DNA from: Sva-07 sp035527095
Lineage (GTDB): Bacteria > Actinomycetota > Acidimicrobiia > Acidimicrobiales > Ilumatobacteraceae
Length of the DNA stretch: 64,000 nucleotides
Direction of reading: 5' to 3'
NCBI GenBank assembly: GCA_035527095.1
Contig: DATLBC010000140.1
Coordinates: 1-64,000 of the forward strand
Every line of letters begins with the position of its first letter. Position 1 is the stretch's first letter. Shown piece after piece: positions 8,588-16,267 of this stretch. A program made the translations under genes and the position numbers. Under the pieces are notes generated by a model. The model searched no databases, was not told the DNA's origin, and was given only the letters and a program-made list of their open reading frames with translations.

Positions 8588-8866
8588 TCACCCCGTGCGG
8601 GCGCGACGTTCGGCCGGCGTCAGTCGCAGGCCGGCGGCGCGCAGACGCCGGACCAGCTCGCGACTCTCGACCTGCTCCGCGCCGGCGGCGATCAGTTCGG
8701 CTCGGTACTCCTCGGGGATGTCGTAATGGTCGCCTTGGAACCCTCGACGGGGGATACCGGTGCGGTCGGCGAACTCGTGCAGTTCGTCGTACGACGAGTC
8801 GCTGACGAGGTGGCACCACCTCTTGCCTCGCCACCACCAGCGCGCTTCGTCGATCAGGATCGTCAC
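8588..8866 (-). CDS. DUF4031 domain protein
   Basis: 92 residues from the GTG at 8866. The start was chosen because the family begins directly with the strand (V)TILIDEARWWWRG and has no upstream extension. The conserved core LVSDSSYDELHEFADRTG is recognisable, followed by RGFQGDHYDIPEEYR and a helical tail. DUF4031 proteins are small, widespread in actinobacteria and of unknown function. It is divergently transcribed from the HD-domain gene with 37 bp between starts, so both promoters must overlap there. Confidence 0.75.
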   Translation of the reverse strand: MTILIDEARWWWRGKRWCHLVSDSSYDELHEFADRTGIPRRGFQGDHYDIPEEYRAELIAAGAEQVESRELVRRLRAAGLRLTPAERRARTG

Positions 8867-8903
8867 CGCATCACCCTGCCACGACCGCTGGCACACTGGT
8901 GCG

Positions 8904-9536
8904 ATGAGCGACCGAGACCTCGAACTGGACGTTGCCTGGCAGCGCCACGTCGCGACCGACCGAACGCTCCTCGACGGGTTGCTCGCGCGTCATCGGGAGA
9001 AACACCGGCGCTACCACACCGCCACTCACGTTGCGTGGGTGATCCGTCACGTCGACGAGCTCGCCACCGCGGAACCGGTCGAGCACCTCGACGAGGTGAT
9101 GGCCGCCGCGTTCTACCACGACGCCGTCTACGAACCCACGTATCCGGCCAACGAGCGAGCAAGCGCACGGCTGGCCCGCCGCGACCTCGCCTCGATCGGC
9201 TGGCGCGACGACGCGGTCGGCCGCGTCGGCTCGATGATCGAGGCGACCGAACACGACGCAACGAACACCGAACAGCCACAGGGTGACACGGCGATCCTGC
9301 TCGATGCCGACCTCGCGATCCTCGGCGCCGACCCAGCCGGCTACGCCGCCTACGTCACCGGCATCCGAGGTGAATACCGACACGTCACCGACGACGGCTG
9401 GCGCACGGGACGCGCCAAGGTCCTGCGCGACTTCCTGGAACGCCCGACGATCTACCTCACCCCGACGGGCCGAGAACGGTGGGAGCCCCGAGCCCGCGCC
9501 AACCTGGCTGCCGAACTGGCGCCGCTGGCCGACTGA
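8904..9536 (+). CDS. HD-superfamily metal-dependent hydrolase (COG4339-like)
   Basis: 210 residues. Metal-binding HD motif: the first His is in RRYHTATH (about residue 36-40) and the HD pair in AAAFYHDAVY (about 72-75); later Glu/His (MIEATEHDA) and Asp (ILLDADLAILG) complete the pattern of the predicted HD phosphohydrolases of COG4339. ATG at 8904 is chosen over longer in-frame readings because those run antisense through DUF4031. The likely reaction is phosphomonoester or phosphodiester hydrolysis of a nucleotide-like substrate, which is family-level inference only. Its stop is 1 nt from the end of the convergent MFS gene. Confidence 0.85.
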   Translation: MSDRDLELDVAWQRHVATDRTLLDGLLARHREKHRRYHTATHVAWVIRHVDELATAEPVEHLDEVMAAAFYHDAVYEPTYPANERASARLARRDLASIGWRDDAVGRVGSMIEATEHDATNTEQPQGDTAILLDADLAILGADPAGYAAYVTGIRGEYRHVTDDGWRTGRAKVLRDFLERPTIYLTPTGRERWEPRARANLAAELAPLAD

Positions 9537-9537
9537 C

Positions 9538-10812
9538 TCAGGGCGTCGTCACCTCGGCGATTGCACCGATCTCGTCGAGTGGAATGCCGTGCTCGATCTC
9601 GAGCTGTACCTCGCGCTCGAGGATCCCGTATCCGACCACGGTCGCGAGCGTGACCGAACCCATCACTACGATCGCGCCGCGCAGACCCATCGCCTCCGCG
9701 AGCAGACCGAGCGGCGCCGCGGCGATCCCGAAACCGGCGAAGCTGAGCATCATCAGCGACTGGACCCGACCCTGATGCGTGTCGCCGGTCATGTTGAGTG
9801 CGATCGAGTTCGACAGCGACTGGTAGCCAGTCGTCCCCGCCCCGATGAACGCCACAACGAGGATGCCAATTCCGAAGAGCGGCGACAGCCCGAGCGCGAT
9901 CACGGCGACGCCGAACAGCAGACCCGAGCCGACCATCAGCTTCCAGACTCCTGCACCGTCGGCTCGACTGGCGAGCGGCACGGCAACCGCGACCGCTCCG
10001 ATCGAACTCGCCGACATGATGATCCCGACCCAGCCGTCGCCGAGACCGAACTCGCCCTTGACCAGCGCCGGGATGAACGCCACGTAGTTGAAGCCGAACA
10101 TGATGATCACGAACGAACTGAGCACGAGGCGTCGCAGGTGTGGCCGGGCGGCGACGTAGCGGACACCGTCGACGATCTCGGCGAGCGGGCTCGCTGTCGA
10201 CGTCGCTCGCGGTGCCGACCCGGGCGGGCAGCGGATGTAGAGCGCGAACGACAGCAGTGAGAACGCTGCCGAGACGACATACGCGCCACCGATGCCGATG
10301 AACACGATTCCGGCGAGTGCTCCGGCAAACGCAGGAGCGATGACGCGGGTGCCGTTCATGCTCAACATCGACAGCGTGATCGCATTGCCGAGCTGGTCAC
10401 GGCCGACGATCTCGGACGTGAACGCCACCCTGGTCGGACCGAGGAACCCGAATGCGATCCCCTGGGTCACCGCGGCCACGAGCAACATCCAGAACTCGAC
10501 GACATCGGTCAGCACCACGACCCCCATGCCGGCTGCCGCGGCCAGAATCGCTCCCTGGCTCACGATGAGCACGCGGCGCTTCGGGAGCCGGTCAGCCGCG
10601 ACTCCGCCGAGCGGGGTCGCGATCAACAGCGCGATCCCGAAACAGAGGTAGACGAGCCCGAGCGCGCCTTCGCGTTCGGTGAGATCCCACGCCAGCACCC
10701 CGCGCAAGAGGAACTGCATCTGCACCGACATGAACGAGAACGTGCCCGCCCACCACAGCTTGCGATAGTCGAGGTTCTGGAGCGACGCAAATGAAGCCTC
10801 GAACCGCGACAT
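9538..10812 (-). CDS. MFS transporter (MFS_3/EntS-like exporter)
   Basis: 424 residues, about twelve hydrophobic segments, starting MSRFEASFASLQNLDYRKLW, the typical entry of MFS_3 proteins (LRNRNFRRLW-like). The loop 2-3 motif GGVAADRLPKRRVLIVSQ matches the MFS signature GxxxDRxxRR, and LGPTRVAFTSEIVGRDQLGNAI is typical of EntS-type permeases. The start at 10812 is chosen over a longer reading because upstream residues would run through the malic enzyme gene. Predicted proton-driven exporter of siderophore- or drug-like small molecules; substrate unknown. Confidence 0.9.
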   Translation of the reverse strand: MSRFEASFASLQNLDYRKLWWAGTFSFMSVQMQFLLRGVLAWDLTEREGALGLVYLCFGIALLIATPLGGVAADRLPKRRVLIVSQGAILAAAAGMGVVVLTDVVEFWMLLVAAVTQGIAFGFLGPTRVAFTSEIVGRDQLGNAITLSMLSMNGTRVIAPAFAGALAGIVFIGIGGAYVVSAAFSLLSFALYIRCPPGSAPRATSTASPLAEIVDGVRYVAARPHLRRLVLSSFVIIMFGFNYVAFIPALVKGEFGLGDGWVGIIMSASSIGAVAVAVPLASRADGAGVWKLMVGSGLLFGVAVIALGLSPLFGIGILVVAFIGAGTTGYQSLSNSIALNMTGDTHQGRVQSLMMLSFAGFGIAAAPLGLLAEAMGLRGAIVVMGSVTLATVVGYGILEREVQLEIEHGIPLDEIGAIAEVTTP

Positions 10813-10838
10813 TGCCCTACCCTGCCCGATCCTGCGCT

Positions 10839-10867
10839 GGTTCCCCGAGCCCAGGTCTCGGGGAACC
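10839..10867. repeat. Hairpin repeat (copy 1 of a dispersed element) between malic enzyme and MFS genes
   Basis: GGTTCCCCGAG (10839-10849) and CTCGGGGAACC (10857-10867) form an 11-bp perfect stem with a 7-nt loop, 9 nt beyond the malic enzyme stop and 26 nt before the MFS start. The 22-nt stretch 10848-10869 matches 24882-24903 at 21 of 22 positions, so this is a dispersed repeat; locally it may terminate the malic enzyme transcript. Confidence 0.65.
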
Positions 10868-10876
10868 ACGACCGGA

Positions 10877-12112
10877 TCAGCTGCGGACGAAGCCCTGCTC
10901 GAGCGCCATGGCACGAACCGCGTCCGCAACAGCATCGGCAACACCCGGCTCGAACGCTCCCGGGATGACCCGCTGGGCAACCGGTTCGGTGACGAGCGAG
11001 GCGAGCGCGTCAGCGGCAGCGCGCTTGATCTCGATCGTGCAGCGTGTGGCCTGGACGTCGAGGAGACCGCGGAACACGCCCGGGAAGGCGAGCACATTGT
11101 TGATCTGGTTCGGGTAGTCGCTGCGCCCCGTGGCGATCACCTTGACGTTGTCGGGCATCAGCTCGGGCATCACCTCGGGTGTCGGGTTGGCCATGGCGAA
11201 CACGATCGCATCGTCGGCCATCTCACCGAGCCACTCGGGCTGGATGATGCCGGGACCGGAGAGCCCGAGCAGCACATCGGCGCCCTGGAGGGCTTCGCGG
11301 ACGCCGCCACGCCGGTCGTCGCAGTTGCCGTTCTCGACGAACCACTGCTTGGTCGGTGTCAGGTTCTGGCGTTCGCGATGGAGGATGCCCGTGCTGTCGA
11401 CACCGATGATGTCGCCGGTGCCGTCCTGGCCGACACGAGCGTCGTGCAGCAACTCGGCGACCGCAACTCCCGCAGCGCCGGTACCGACGATGACCACACG
11501 CAACTCCTCGACACGCTTGCCGACCACCTCGGCTGCGTTGATCAACGCAGCGAGGGCGACGATCGCAGTGCCGTGCTGGTCGTCGTGGAACACTGGGATG
11601 TCGAGCGCCTCCTGCAGACGGCGTTCGATCTCGAAGCATTCGGGAGCCTTGATGTCCTCGAGGTTGATCCCACCGAACGTCGGGGCGATCGCCGTACCGA
11701 TCGCCACCATCTCGTCGACGGTGCGCGCGTTGACGCACACGGGATAGGCATCGACGCCACCGAACTGCTTGAAGAGGACGGCCTTGCCCTCCATGACGGC
11801 CATCGCCGCCTCGGGGCCGATGTCGCCGAGACCCAACACCGCAGTGCCGTTCGACAGCACGGCCACGGCGTTCGATCGCCCGGTGAGCGTCCACACGCGG
11901 GCCGGCTCGTCGGCGATTGCCTGTGACACCCGTCCCACGCCAGGCGTGTAGGCGAGCGAGAGATCCTCGGGTCCGTCGATGGGCACTCGCGAGGCGATCT
12001 CGAGTTTGCCGCCCTGATGCAGGACGAACGCCGGGTCGTCGGTGTATGGATCGGTCATGTCGATCCCGTCGGGGATGGTCGTCTCGACGGTGTTGTTCTG
12101 CTTCGTGGTCAT
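10877..12112 (-). CDS. NAD(P)-dependent malic enzyme (malate dehydrogenase, oxaloacetate-decarboxylating)
   Basis: 411 residues, the short bacterial single-domain malic enzyme without a phosphotransacetylase tail. It converts malate to pyruvate and CO2. Catalytic Tyr is in LSLAYTPGVG, catalytic Lys in GKAVLFKQFGGVDAYPV, metal ligands in NLEDIKAPECFEIE and FHDDQHGTA, and the Rossmann glycines in VVIVGTGAAGVAVAELL. C-terminal MANPTPEVMPE and NNVLAFPGVFRGLLD are conserved. The ribosome site GAAGGA lies about 8 nt before the ATG. The upstream 230 bp hold hairpins and a small Ala-rich ORF (separate entries). Cofactor preference is not decided here. Confidence 0.93.
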   Translation of the reverse strand: MTTKQNNTVETTIPDGIDMTDPYTDDPAFVLHQGGKLEIASRVPIDGPEDLSLAYTPGVGRVSQAIADEPARVWTLTGRSNAVAVLSNGTAVLGLGDIGPEAAMAVMEGKAVLFKQFGGVDAYPVCVNARTVDEMVAIGTAIAPTFGGINLEDIKAPECFEIERRLQEALDIPVFHDDQHGTAIVALAALINAAEVVGKRVEELRVVIVGTGAAGVAVAELLHDARVGQDGTGDIIGVDSTGILHRERQNLTPTKQWFVENGNCDDRRGGVREALQGADVLLGLSGPGIIQPEWLGEMADDAIVFAMANPTPEVMPELMPDNVKVIATGRSDYPNQINNVLAFPGVFRGLLDVQATRCTIEIKRAAADALASLVTEPVAQRVIPGAFEPGVADAVADAVRAMALEQGFVRS

Positions 12113-12162
12113 GGTCGGTCCTTCGTGGGGAGTAACGGGGTGTCCCGAAGACCTGCAGCGGA

Positions 12163-12192
12163 GCCCGCCGCCGGTTTCCGGCTGGGTCGGGC
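12163..12192 (-). promoter_or_regulatory. Two-tier stem-loop in the malic enzyme leader
   Basis: Read on the minus strand, GCCCG (12192-12188) pairs with CGGGC (12167-12163), and inside it GCCGG pairs with CCGGC around an AAA loop. It sits about 50 nt before the malic enzyme ATG. It could be a leader structure or attenuator hairpin; function is inferred from position only. Confidence 0.35.
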
Positions 12193-12207
12193 GAGTTCGA
12201 CGAATAC

Positions 12208-12348
12208 TCAGCGCTGGCGCTGAACTCGTGTCCCCCGCCTGACCCGTACCGGAATGAGTACGGGTGCGGGGCCGCGTGCTGCCACTGCACCTGCTGCCGC
12301 TGCTGCGGCGGCGGCTGCCGCTACTGCGGCGACAATGACGATGAGCAC
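12208..12348 (-). CDS. Possible 46-aa Ala/Val-rich leader peptide upstream of malic enzyme
   Basis: From GTG at 12348 the minus strand reads MLIVIVAAV followed by nine consecutive Ala and then GAVAAARG before a basic tail, with TGA at 12210-12208. A weak AGGG lies about 8 nt upstream of the GTG. Two perfect stem-loops overlap it: ACCCGTAC/GTACGGGT (12242-12265) and TCAGCGC/GCGCTGA around its stop (12208-12223). This resembles a leader peptide/attenuator, but the Ala run comes from a GC-rich simple repeat and may not be translated. Confidence 0.25.
   Translation of the reverse strand: MLIVIVAAVAAAAAAAAAAGAVAARGPAPVLIPVRVRRGTRVQRQR
12242..12265. repeat. 8-bp perfect inverted repeat in the malic enzyme / DUF3039 divergent region
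   Basis: ACCCGTAC (12242-12249) and GTACGGGT (12258-12265), spacer 8 nt. It could be a hairpin in the malic enzyme leader or an operator half-site pair for either divergent gene. The rest of 12266-12350 is a CTG/CCG-rich simple-sequence stretch. Confidence 0.4.
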
Positions 12349-12383
12349 GTGACGCACCCTACCGGATCTGTTTGACTGACACC

Positions 12384-12674
12384 ATGACCGACCTCGAAAC
12401 GATGCCTGTCGAGCGTGTCGATGTCGACACCGACGAGACCACCGAAACCGGCGAACCGACCGCTGCTCACATCGTCAAGACCAAGCGCGGCGAGAATGCC
12501 GCAGCGGTCGTGTTGGAGGCGCGAGTGATGGGCACTCCGATCGAGGCGCTGTGCGGGTTCGTGTGGGTGCCCTCTCGCGATCCCAAGCAGTTGCCGGTGT
12601 GCGAGAAGTGCAAGAGCGTCTACGGGATGTACAAAGCGTTCAACGACGGCTTGAGCGACACGCCGAACGACTGA
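12384..12674 (+). CDS. DUF3039 domain protein
   Basis: 96 residues. The family core is clear: HIVKTKRGENAAAVVLEARVMGTPIEALCGFVWVPSRDPKQLPVCEKCK. The CGFVWVPSRDP and CxxC elements suggest a small zinc- or metal-binding protein. DUF3039 is actinobacteria-specific and of unknown function. ATG at 12384 is preferred over an in-frame TTG four codons upstream. Divergent from the malic enzyme leader; followed 9 nt later by a NUDIX gene, probably co-transcribed. Confidence 0.85.
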   Translation: MTDLETMPVERVDVDTDETTETGEPTAAHIVKTKRGENAAAVVLEARVMGTPIEALCGFVWVPSRDPKQLPVCEKCKSVYGMYKAFNDGLSDTPND

Positions 12675-12683
12675 CCCCCCCCG

Positions 12684-13175
12684 ATGGCCCAACTCCGCAT
12701 CCGCCAGGCGGTGCGCGCGCTCCTCGTCACACCCGACCAGCACATCCTGCTCGTCCGTTTCGAGTTCCCGACCCGCACGGTGTGGGCGCTGCCCGGCGGC
12801 GGCCTCGACCCGGGCGAGACGCACATCGACGCGTTGCACCGCGAGCTGATCGAAGAGGTCGGGCTGCACGATCCTGTCGTCGGTGCGCACGTCTGGGATC
12901 GCGAACACCTCATCGCCCACGACGACGGCCTGTGGGACGGTCAACGCGACCGCTACTACCTTGTCGAGACGGTCGAGCGGTTCGAGCCGGCGCCGGCGCT
13001 GAGTTGGGAACAACTGCGCGCCGAGCGGCTCCACGAGTTGCGCTGGTGGCACATCGACGACATCGAACGGGCCACGATTGATGGCGCGTGGTTCTCGCCT
13101 CGAGCGCTCGCTGCCCATCTCCGGGTACTGATCAGCGACGGGCCGCCGGCAGCGCCAATCGACACCGGCGTGTGA
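12684..13175 (+). CDS. NUDIX hydrolase
   Basis: 163 residues. The NUDIX box is complete: GGGLDPGETHIDALHRELIEEVGL fits G-x5-E-x7-R-E-U-x-E-E-x-G-U (shown over about residues 34-57, with its metal-binding Glu pair). N-terminal RQAVRALLVTPDQHILLV and C-terminal LRWWHIDDIERA are typical of small NUDIX proteins. It hydrolyses a nucleoside diphosphate linked to some moiety; substrate unknown. It begins 9 nt after the DUF3039 stop without a clear ribosome site, suggesting coupling. Confidence 0.9.
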   Translation: MAQLRIRQAVRALLVTPDQHILLVRFEFPTRTVWALPGGGLDPGETHIDALHRELIEEVGLHDPVVGAHVWDREHLIAHDDGLWDGQRDRYYLVETVERFEPAPALSWEQLRAERLHELRWWHIDDIERATIDGAWFSPRALAAHLRVLISDGPPAAPIDTGV

Positions 13176-13184
13176 CAGGCGCGG

Positions 13185-13424
13185 TCACTCGGTGACTGTG
13201 TGGGCGACCAGCACGTTGTGCGGCGCCCGCTTGATCACGTCGCCTGCCGCCGAACCGGGCACCCGGCTCAACCCTCGGACTCGGCGCTTGCCGACGACGA
13301 TCGTTCGGGCCTGGAGCCGCTCAGCCTCGACACACAGCACCGTGGCGGGGTCCCCCTGGCCGATTGTTCGACTGATCGACGGACCCTTTGGCCCGAGCAC
13401 ATACGCGTATTGATCAGCATCCAA
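13185..13424 (-). pseudogene. Universal stress protein fragment (C-terminal half only)
   Basis: The 79 residues match only the C-terminal half of a UspA domain: LCVEAERLQARTIVVGKRR, then GSAAGDVIKRAPHNVLVAHT, which corresponds to the ATP-binding G-x2-G-x9-G-S/T region with the final strand. Usp proteins are about 140 residues. The N-terminal half is missing: a TAA sits immediately upstream of the TTG at 13424, followed by AT-rich DNA. This is best read as a truncated remnant; translation from the TTG is possible but not supported by a ribosome site. Confidence 0.65.
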
Positions 13425-13615
13425 TTACACCGTCAGACTTGTCGATCTACTCGGTCGTCACCCCAACAATGCACACGATTTGGGACGAATCTCCAGCTAT
13501 TCATCTGTGTATGCAACTATTACTCGCGCAATGTATTGGAGAATTGACCCCGACATATTCCTTGTATTTCGGCAATGATTTGGTTAACGTTTGCTGGATA
13601 GGGAAGGGGACGGAC
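13425..13615. other. AT-rich intergenic patch upstream of the cupredoxin genes
   Basis: About 190 bp with clearly lower G+C than everything around it (rich in AATT, ATT and TAT words), between the Usp fragment and the first cupredoxin gene. It presumably carries the cupredoxin promoter; AGGGGA just before the ATG at 13616 is the ribosome site. No protein-like reading is convincing. The composition shift coincides with a truncated gene and suggests an insertion or recombination junction. Confidence 0.5.
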
Positions 13616-14050
13616 ATGGGGTCAATTCACAAGTCGATCGCGCTTCTTGCGCTGGGGTCGCTGATATTCGTGGGGTCTGCATGCGGGTCTGACGACGACG
13701 GGGGAAGTAGCGGTTCAACACAACTCGAGGCGACGCTGTCCGACTTCCAGTTCGAGCCTGACAGTTGGACCGCTGCGGCCGACGAGGACGTGACGATCGC
13801 CCTGACGAACGACGGAGCCGTCGCCCACGAATGGGTGATCCTGCAACCGGACGTCACCATCGCGAGCGAAGCCGATCTTCCCGCCACAGAGGAAGAACTG
13901 CTTGCCGACTTCGTGCTCACCGAGACCGAGGTGGAACCCGGCGAGACGCAGGACATGGTCTTCAACGTGCCGGCCGGGACATACCAGATCATCTGCGCCA
14001 TCGAAACCCATTTCGACGCCGGCATGGAGGGCACGCTCACCGTCGAGTGA
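13616..14050 (+). CDS. Cupredoxin (blue-copper-like) lipoprotein
   Basis: 144 residues. Signal sequence with a basic/hydrophobic N-terminus and lipobox-like GSAC at 20-23, then an acidic GSDDDGG linker, so it is predicted membrane-tethered outside the cell. The cupredoxin fold carries all four type 1 copper ligands: His71 (VAHEWV), Cys127, His132 and Met137 in IICAIETHFDAGM (C-x4-H-x4-M). It is probably an electron carrier or copper-binding protein. It is followed 4 bp later by a second cupredoxin lipoprotein and 1.3 kb later by a relic whose sequence is closest to this gene. Confidence 0.88.
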   Translation: MGSIHKSIALLALGSLIFVGSACGSDDDGGSSGSTQLEATLSDFQFEPDSWTAAADEDVTIALTNDGAVAHEWVILQPDVTIASEADLPATEEELLADFVLTETEVEPGETQDMVFNVPAGTYQIICAIETHFDAGMEGTLTVE

Positions 14051-14054
14051 TGCC

Positions 14055-14513
14055 ATGTTCTCCAAGTCCGATCATCGAGGCATCACGAACGGTCGTGCAT
14101 CCGCACTTGCGTCGATGCTCGCATCAGTTGCGCTGACGCTGGGGGTTGCGGGGTGCGGGCCCGACGGACCCGACATGGTGGGCGGGCAGATCGTCGACGT
14201 CGACGACACCGACGACGTCGCGCTCAGTTCGGGCGACTCGGTTCGAATCGCCATGTCCGAATTCGAGTTCTCCCCCCACGAATTCATCGCCGAGCCCGGC
14301 GATTACTCCGGCGAACTCGTCAACGAGGGAGCGGTGCTGCACAATCTGACATTCGCCGACGGCACGTCGTACCCGGTGGCACCGGGCGAGTCCGTCACGA
14401 TCGAGTTGCTGGTGCCCGATGACGGCCTGACGTTCTTCTGCTCGATCGAAGGCCACGAAGCCGCCGGTATGACTGGCGAGATCCACACACCAGAGACGCA
14501 CGACAGCACCTGA
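14055..14513 (+). CDS. Second cupredoxin lipoprotein
   Basis: 152 residues. A signal peptide ends in lipobox VAGC (Cys34). The cupredoxin domain has His96 (VLHNLTF) and the C-terminal ligand loop FFCSIEGHEAAGM giving Cys129, His134 and Met139 (C-x4-H-x4-M). It starts 4 bp after the first cupredoxin stop, so the two are an operon of paralogues; they may form an electron relay or serve different partners. Sequence identity outside the copper site is low, so the duplication is not recent. Confidence 0.88.
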   Translation: MFSKSDHRGITNGRASALASMLASVALTLGVAGCGPDGPDMVGGQIVDVDDTDDVALSSGDSVRIAMSEFEFSPHEFIAEPGDYSGELVNEGAVLHNLTFADGTSYPVAPGESVTIELLVPDDGLTFFCSIEGHEAAGMTGEIHTPETHDST

Positions 14514-14538
14514 CGGCCACCATCTCGGTCGTGCACCC

Positions 14539-15358
14539 TCAGCGCTGGTGGTGACTCGTTCGGATGATGCAGGTCTGCTGGGCGGTCGACGCGGTCGACA
14601 TCAGGCGTCCGTCCTGGCTCCACATCCTCAGCACGCCGTGGCCGATCGAGCGGTGGAAACGCTCGGGGATCGACTCCATCAGCACCCACTCAGTCGGCTC
14701 GGTATCGATGACACGCAAGGTGTTGTCGATGCTGGTCGCTCCCGGCATCGCACCCATCGCGGCGCCGTGCCCATGGGAATGATGTCAGCGGCGTATGCCT
14801 GCGACGCCGGCGTGCCAATCTGGTAGCGACGATGCGGCACCAGATCGACAAGCTGGCGTGCTGCGGGTTGTCGACCGCCTCCATCCCGAAGGTTCCTGCA
14901 GCCAACCGGTGTTCCATCGTCCTGAAGAACGAGGTCGACAGATCCATCGCGAACGGGCCACCCATGTTCGGACAGTCATCCGGCCCCGAAATACCGGGCA
15001 TCTGGACGAACTGCGCCGTGTCAACCCCAGGCCGGATCGTGTGAGCGCACATCGACGTGAAGACGGGTGCGCCATCGACGGTCGCAACGACTGGCGACTG
15101 GGACGTGACACGCCCCTCAGCGAGGACCGTGACCTGGAGTTCGACGGCGGAGCCAGGGGCCGGCGACCCGATGAACTGCGTCGTGATCCACTGCGGCGGT
15201 CGGTCGGTCGTGCGTTCCGCTGCTTCGATCGATGCGGCGATGCCACTGCCCCCGTAGAGGAACCCGGACGGCGTCGAGAGATCGGGACGAACAGCGAGTC
15301 GGTAGTGCCCGTCGCCTTCCGACTTCTGGAGATCGAGGAAGTCGAAGGTCGCCAGCAC
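14539..15358 (-). pseudogene. Acyl-CoA thioesterase (double-hotdog, TesB-like) broken by two frameshifts
   Basis: The 5' part from ATG 15358 reads well as a thioesterase (FLYGGSGIAASIEAAER, WITTQFIGSPAPGS, PNMGGPFAMDLSTSFF, HASLSIWCRI) to about 14819. Homology then continues in the second frame (GTPASQAYAADIIPMGTA, about 14816-14763) and again in the third (MGAMPGATSIDNTLRVIDTE ... to the stop at 14539). Each step is consistent with loss of one base (or gain of two), near 14818 and 14762. The intact gene would hydrolyse acyl-CoA esters. Both lesions lie within 60 bp, so a pseudogene or an assembly problem should be considered. Confidence 0.75.
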
Positions 15359-15390
15359 GAGCGGAGGGGTCAGTCGGCCGAGCCGTCACG

Positions 15391-15614
15391 GGCGAGGACG
15401 ATCTCCCCGACACCGAGGAGGAATTGCTCGCCGACTCGTGCTCACCGAGCACGGAAGTCGAATCCGGCGCGACCGAGGAAATGGTCATCAACGTTCCTGC
15501 GGGGACCCATCAGATCATCTGCGCCATCGACACCCATTTCGATGCCGGCATGGAAGGCACGAAGCGGCGGGAATGCGCGGCGAGATCCGCACGCTCGAAC
15601 ACCGCGACACCTGA
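15391..15614 (+). pseudogene. Cupredoxin relic (third, decayed copy)
   Basis: The plus strand encodes DDLPDTEEELLADS, then TEVESGATEEMVINVPAG, then IICAIDTHFDAGMEGT, closely matching residues ~86-140 of the cupredoxin at 13616. There is a compensated frameshift at the DF/VLTET position. After GMEGT the frame shifts once more and ends GMRGEIRTLEHRDT-stop, which resembles the end of the second cupredoxin (GMTGEIHTPETHDST). No start, signal peptide or first His remain. It is therefore a truncated duplicate with mixed ancestry, downstream of and convergent with the broken thioesterase. Confidence 0.75.
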
Positions 15615-15647
15615 CTGCCCGCGGGCGCCGCCCGTACAGTTGGGTGG

Positions 15648-16256
15648 GTGACCATCGTGGCGATCGACGGGCCGACCGGCGTCGGGAAGAGCACCACCGC
15701 GCGTGCCCTGGCCGAACGACTCGGAGCCGACCTCCTGCTCGACCCCGTCTCGGTCAGTCCACTACTCGACGACTACTACACCGGCGAGGCGGCGCCGGCG
15801 GCCGCACTCGACAGCGAACTCGCGTTCCTGCACGGGCGGGCGCGCTTGATGGCCGACGTCGAGCCGGGCCGGTTGGTCGTCAGCGACTTCACGGTGATGC
15901 GCACCGCGCCCTTCGCCGAGTTCCTTCACGACCCTGCCGATCGCCGACGGGTGCTCGACGAGATGCGAGAGCTCCTGGTGATGCTGCCGCGGGTGGACGT
16001 CCTCGTCCTGCTCGATGCGGCACCGGAGGTCCTGCTCGGGCGCGTCCGAACCCGCGACCGCAGCGCCGAAGAGGCGCTGACGATCGAGCACCTCGTCGAG
16101 CTCCATCGCCACTTTCGTGCGTGGCGCTCCGAACTGACCGCGCACGCCGACTCGACACTGGAGATCGACACGACGGACTGGGACCCTCGTAGCAACAGCG
16201 ACGTCGATGATCTCGTCACACGAGTCGCCTCCCTGCTCACCGTTCGCGGCACCTAG
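15648..16256 (+). CDS. Deoxynucleoside/nucleotide kinase-like P-loop protein
   Basis: 202 residues from GTG at 15648. P-loop GPTGVGKST at residues 8-16; FLHGRARLM and VVSDFTVMRTAPFAEF sit where dNK-family enzymes bind the nucleoside (the DR/S motif); VLVLLDAAPEVLLGRVRTRDR is the strand plus LID arginines. The size and order fit the deoxyadenosine/deoxyguanosine/deoxycytidine kinase family, which phosphorylates deoxynucleosides for salvage. Specificity is unresolved. It is followed 11 bp later by the enolase-superfamily gene. Confidence 0.75.
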   Translation: MTIVAIDGPTGVGKSTTARALAERLGADLLLDPVSVSPLLDDYYTGEAAPAAALDSELAFLHGRARLMADVEPGRLVVSDFTVMRTAPFAEFLHDPADRRRVLDEMRELLVMLPRVDVLVLLDAAPEVLLGRVRTRDRSAEEALTIEHLVELHRHFRAWRSELTAHADSTLEIDTTDWDPRSNSDVDDLVTRVASLLTVRGT

Positions 16257-16267
16257 GGTCGTCGGCG

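Noticed and set aside
12200..12375. Cysteine-rich plus-strand reading (13 Cys within about 27 residues, GCGAACCHCTCCRCC-like) just before the DUF3039 gene
   Set aside because: No ATG/GTG/TTG start in frame and the region is a CTG/CCG simple repeat, so the Cys richness follows from base composition.
13388..13615. Upstream in-frame extension of the first cupredoxin
   Set aside because: It would put ~76 non-signal residues before a clear signal peptide and lies in AT-rich intergenic DNA.
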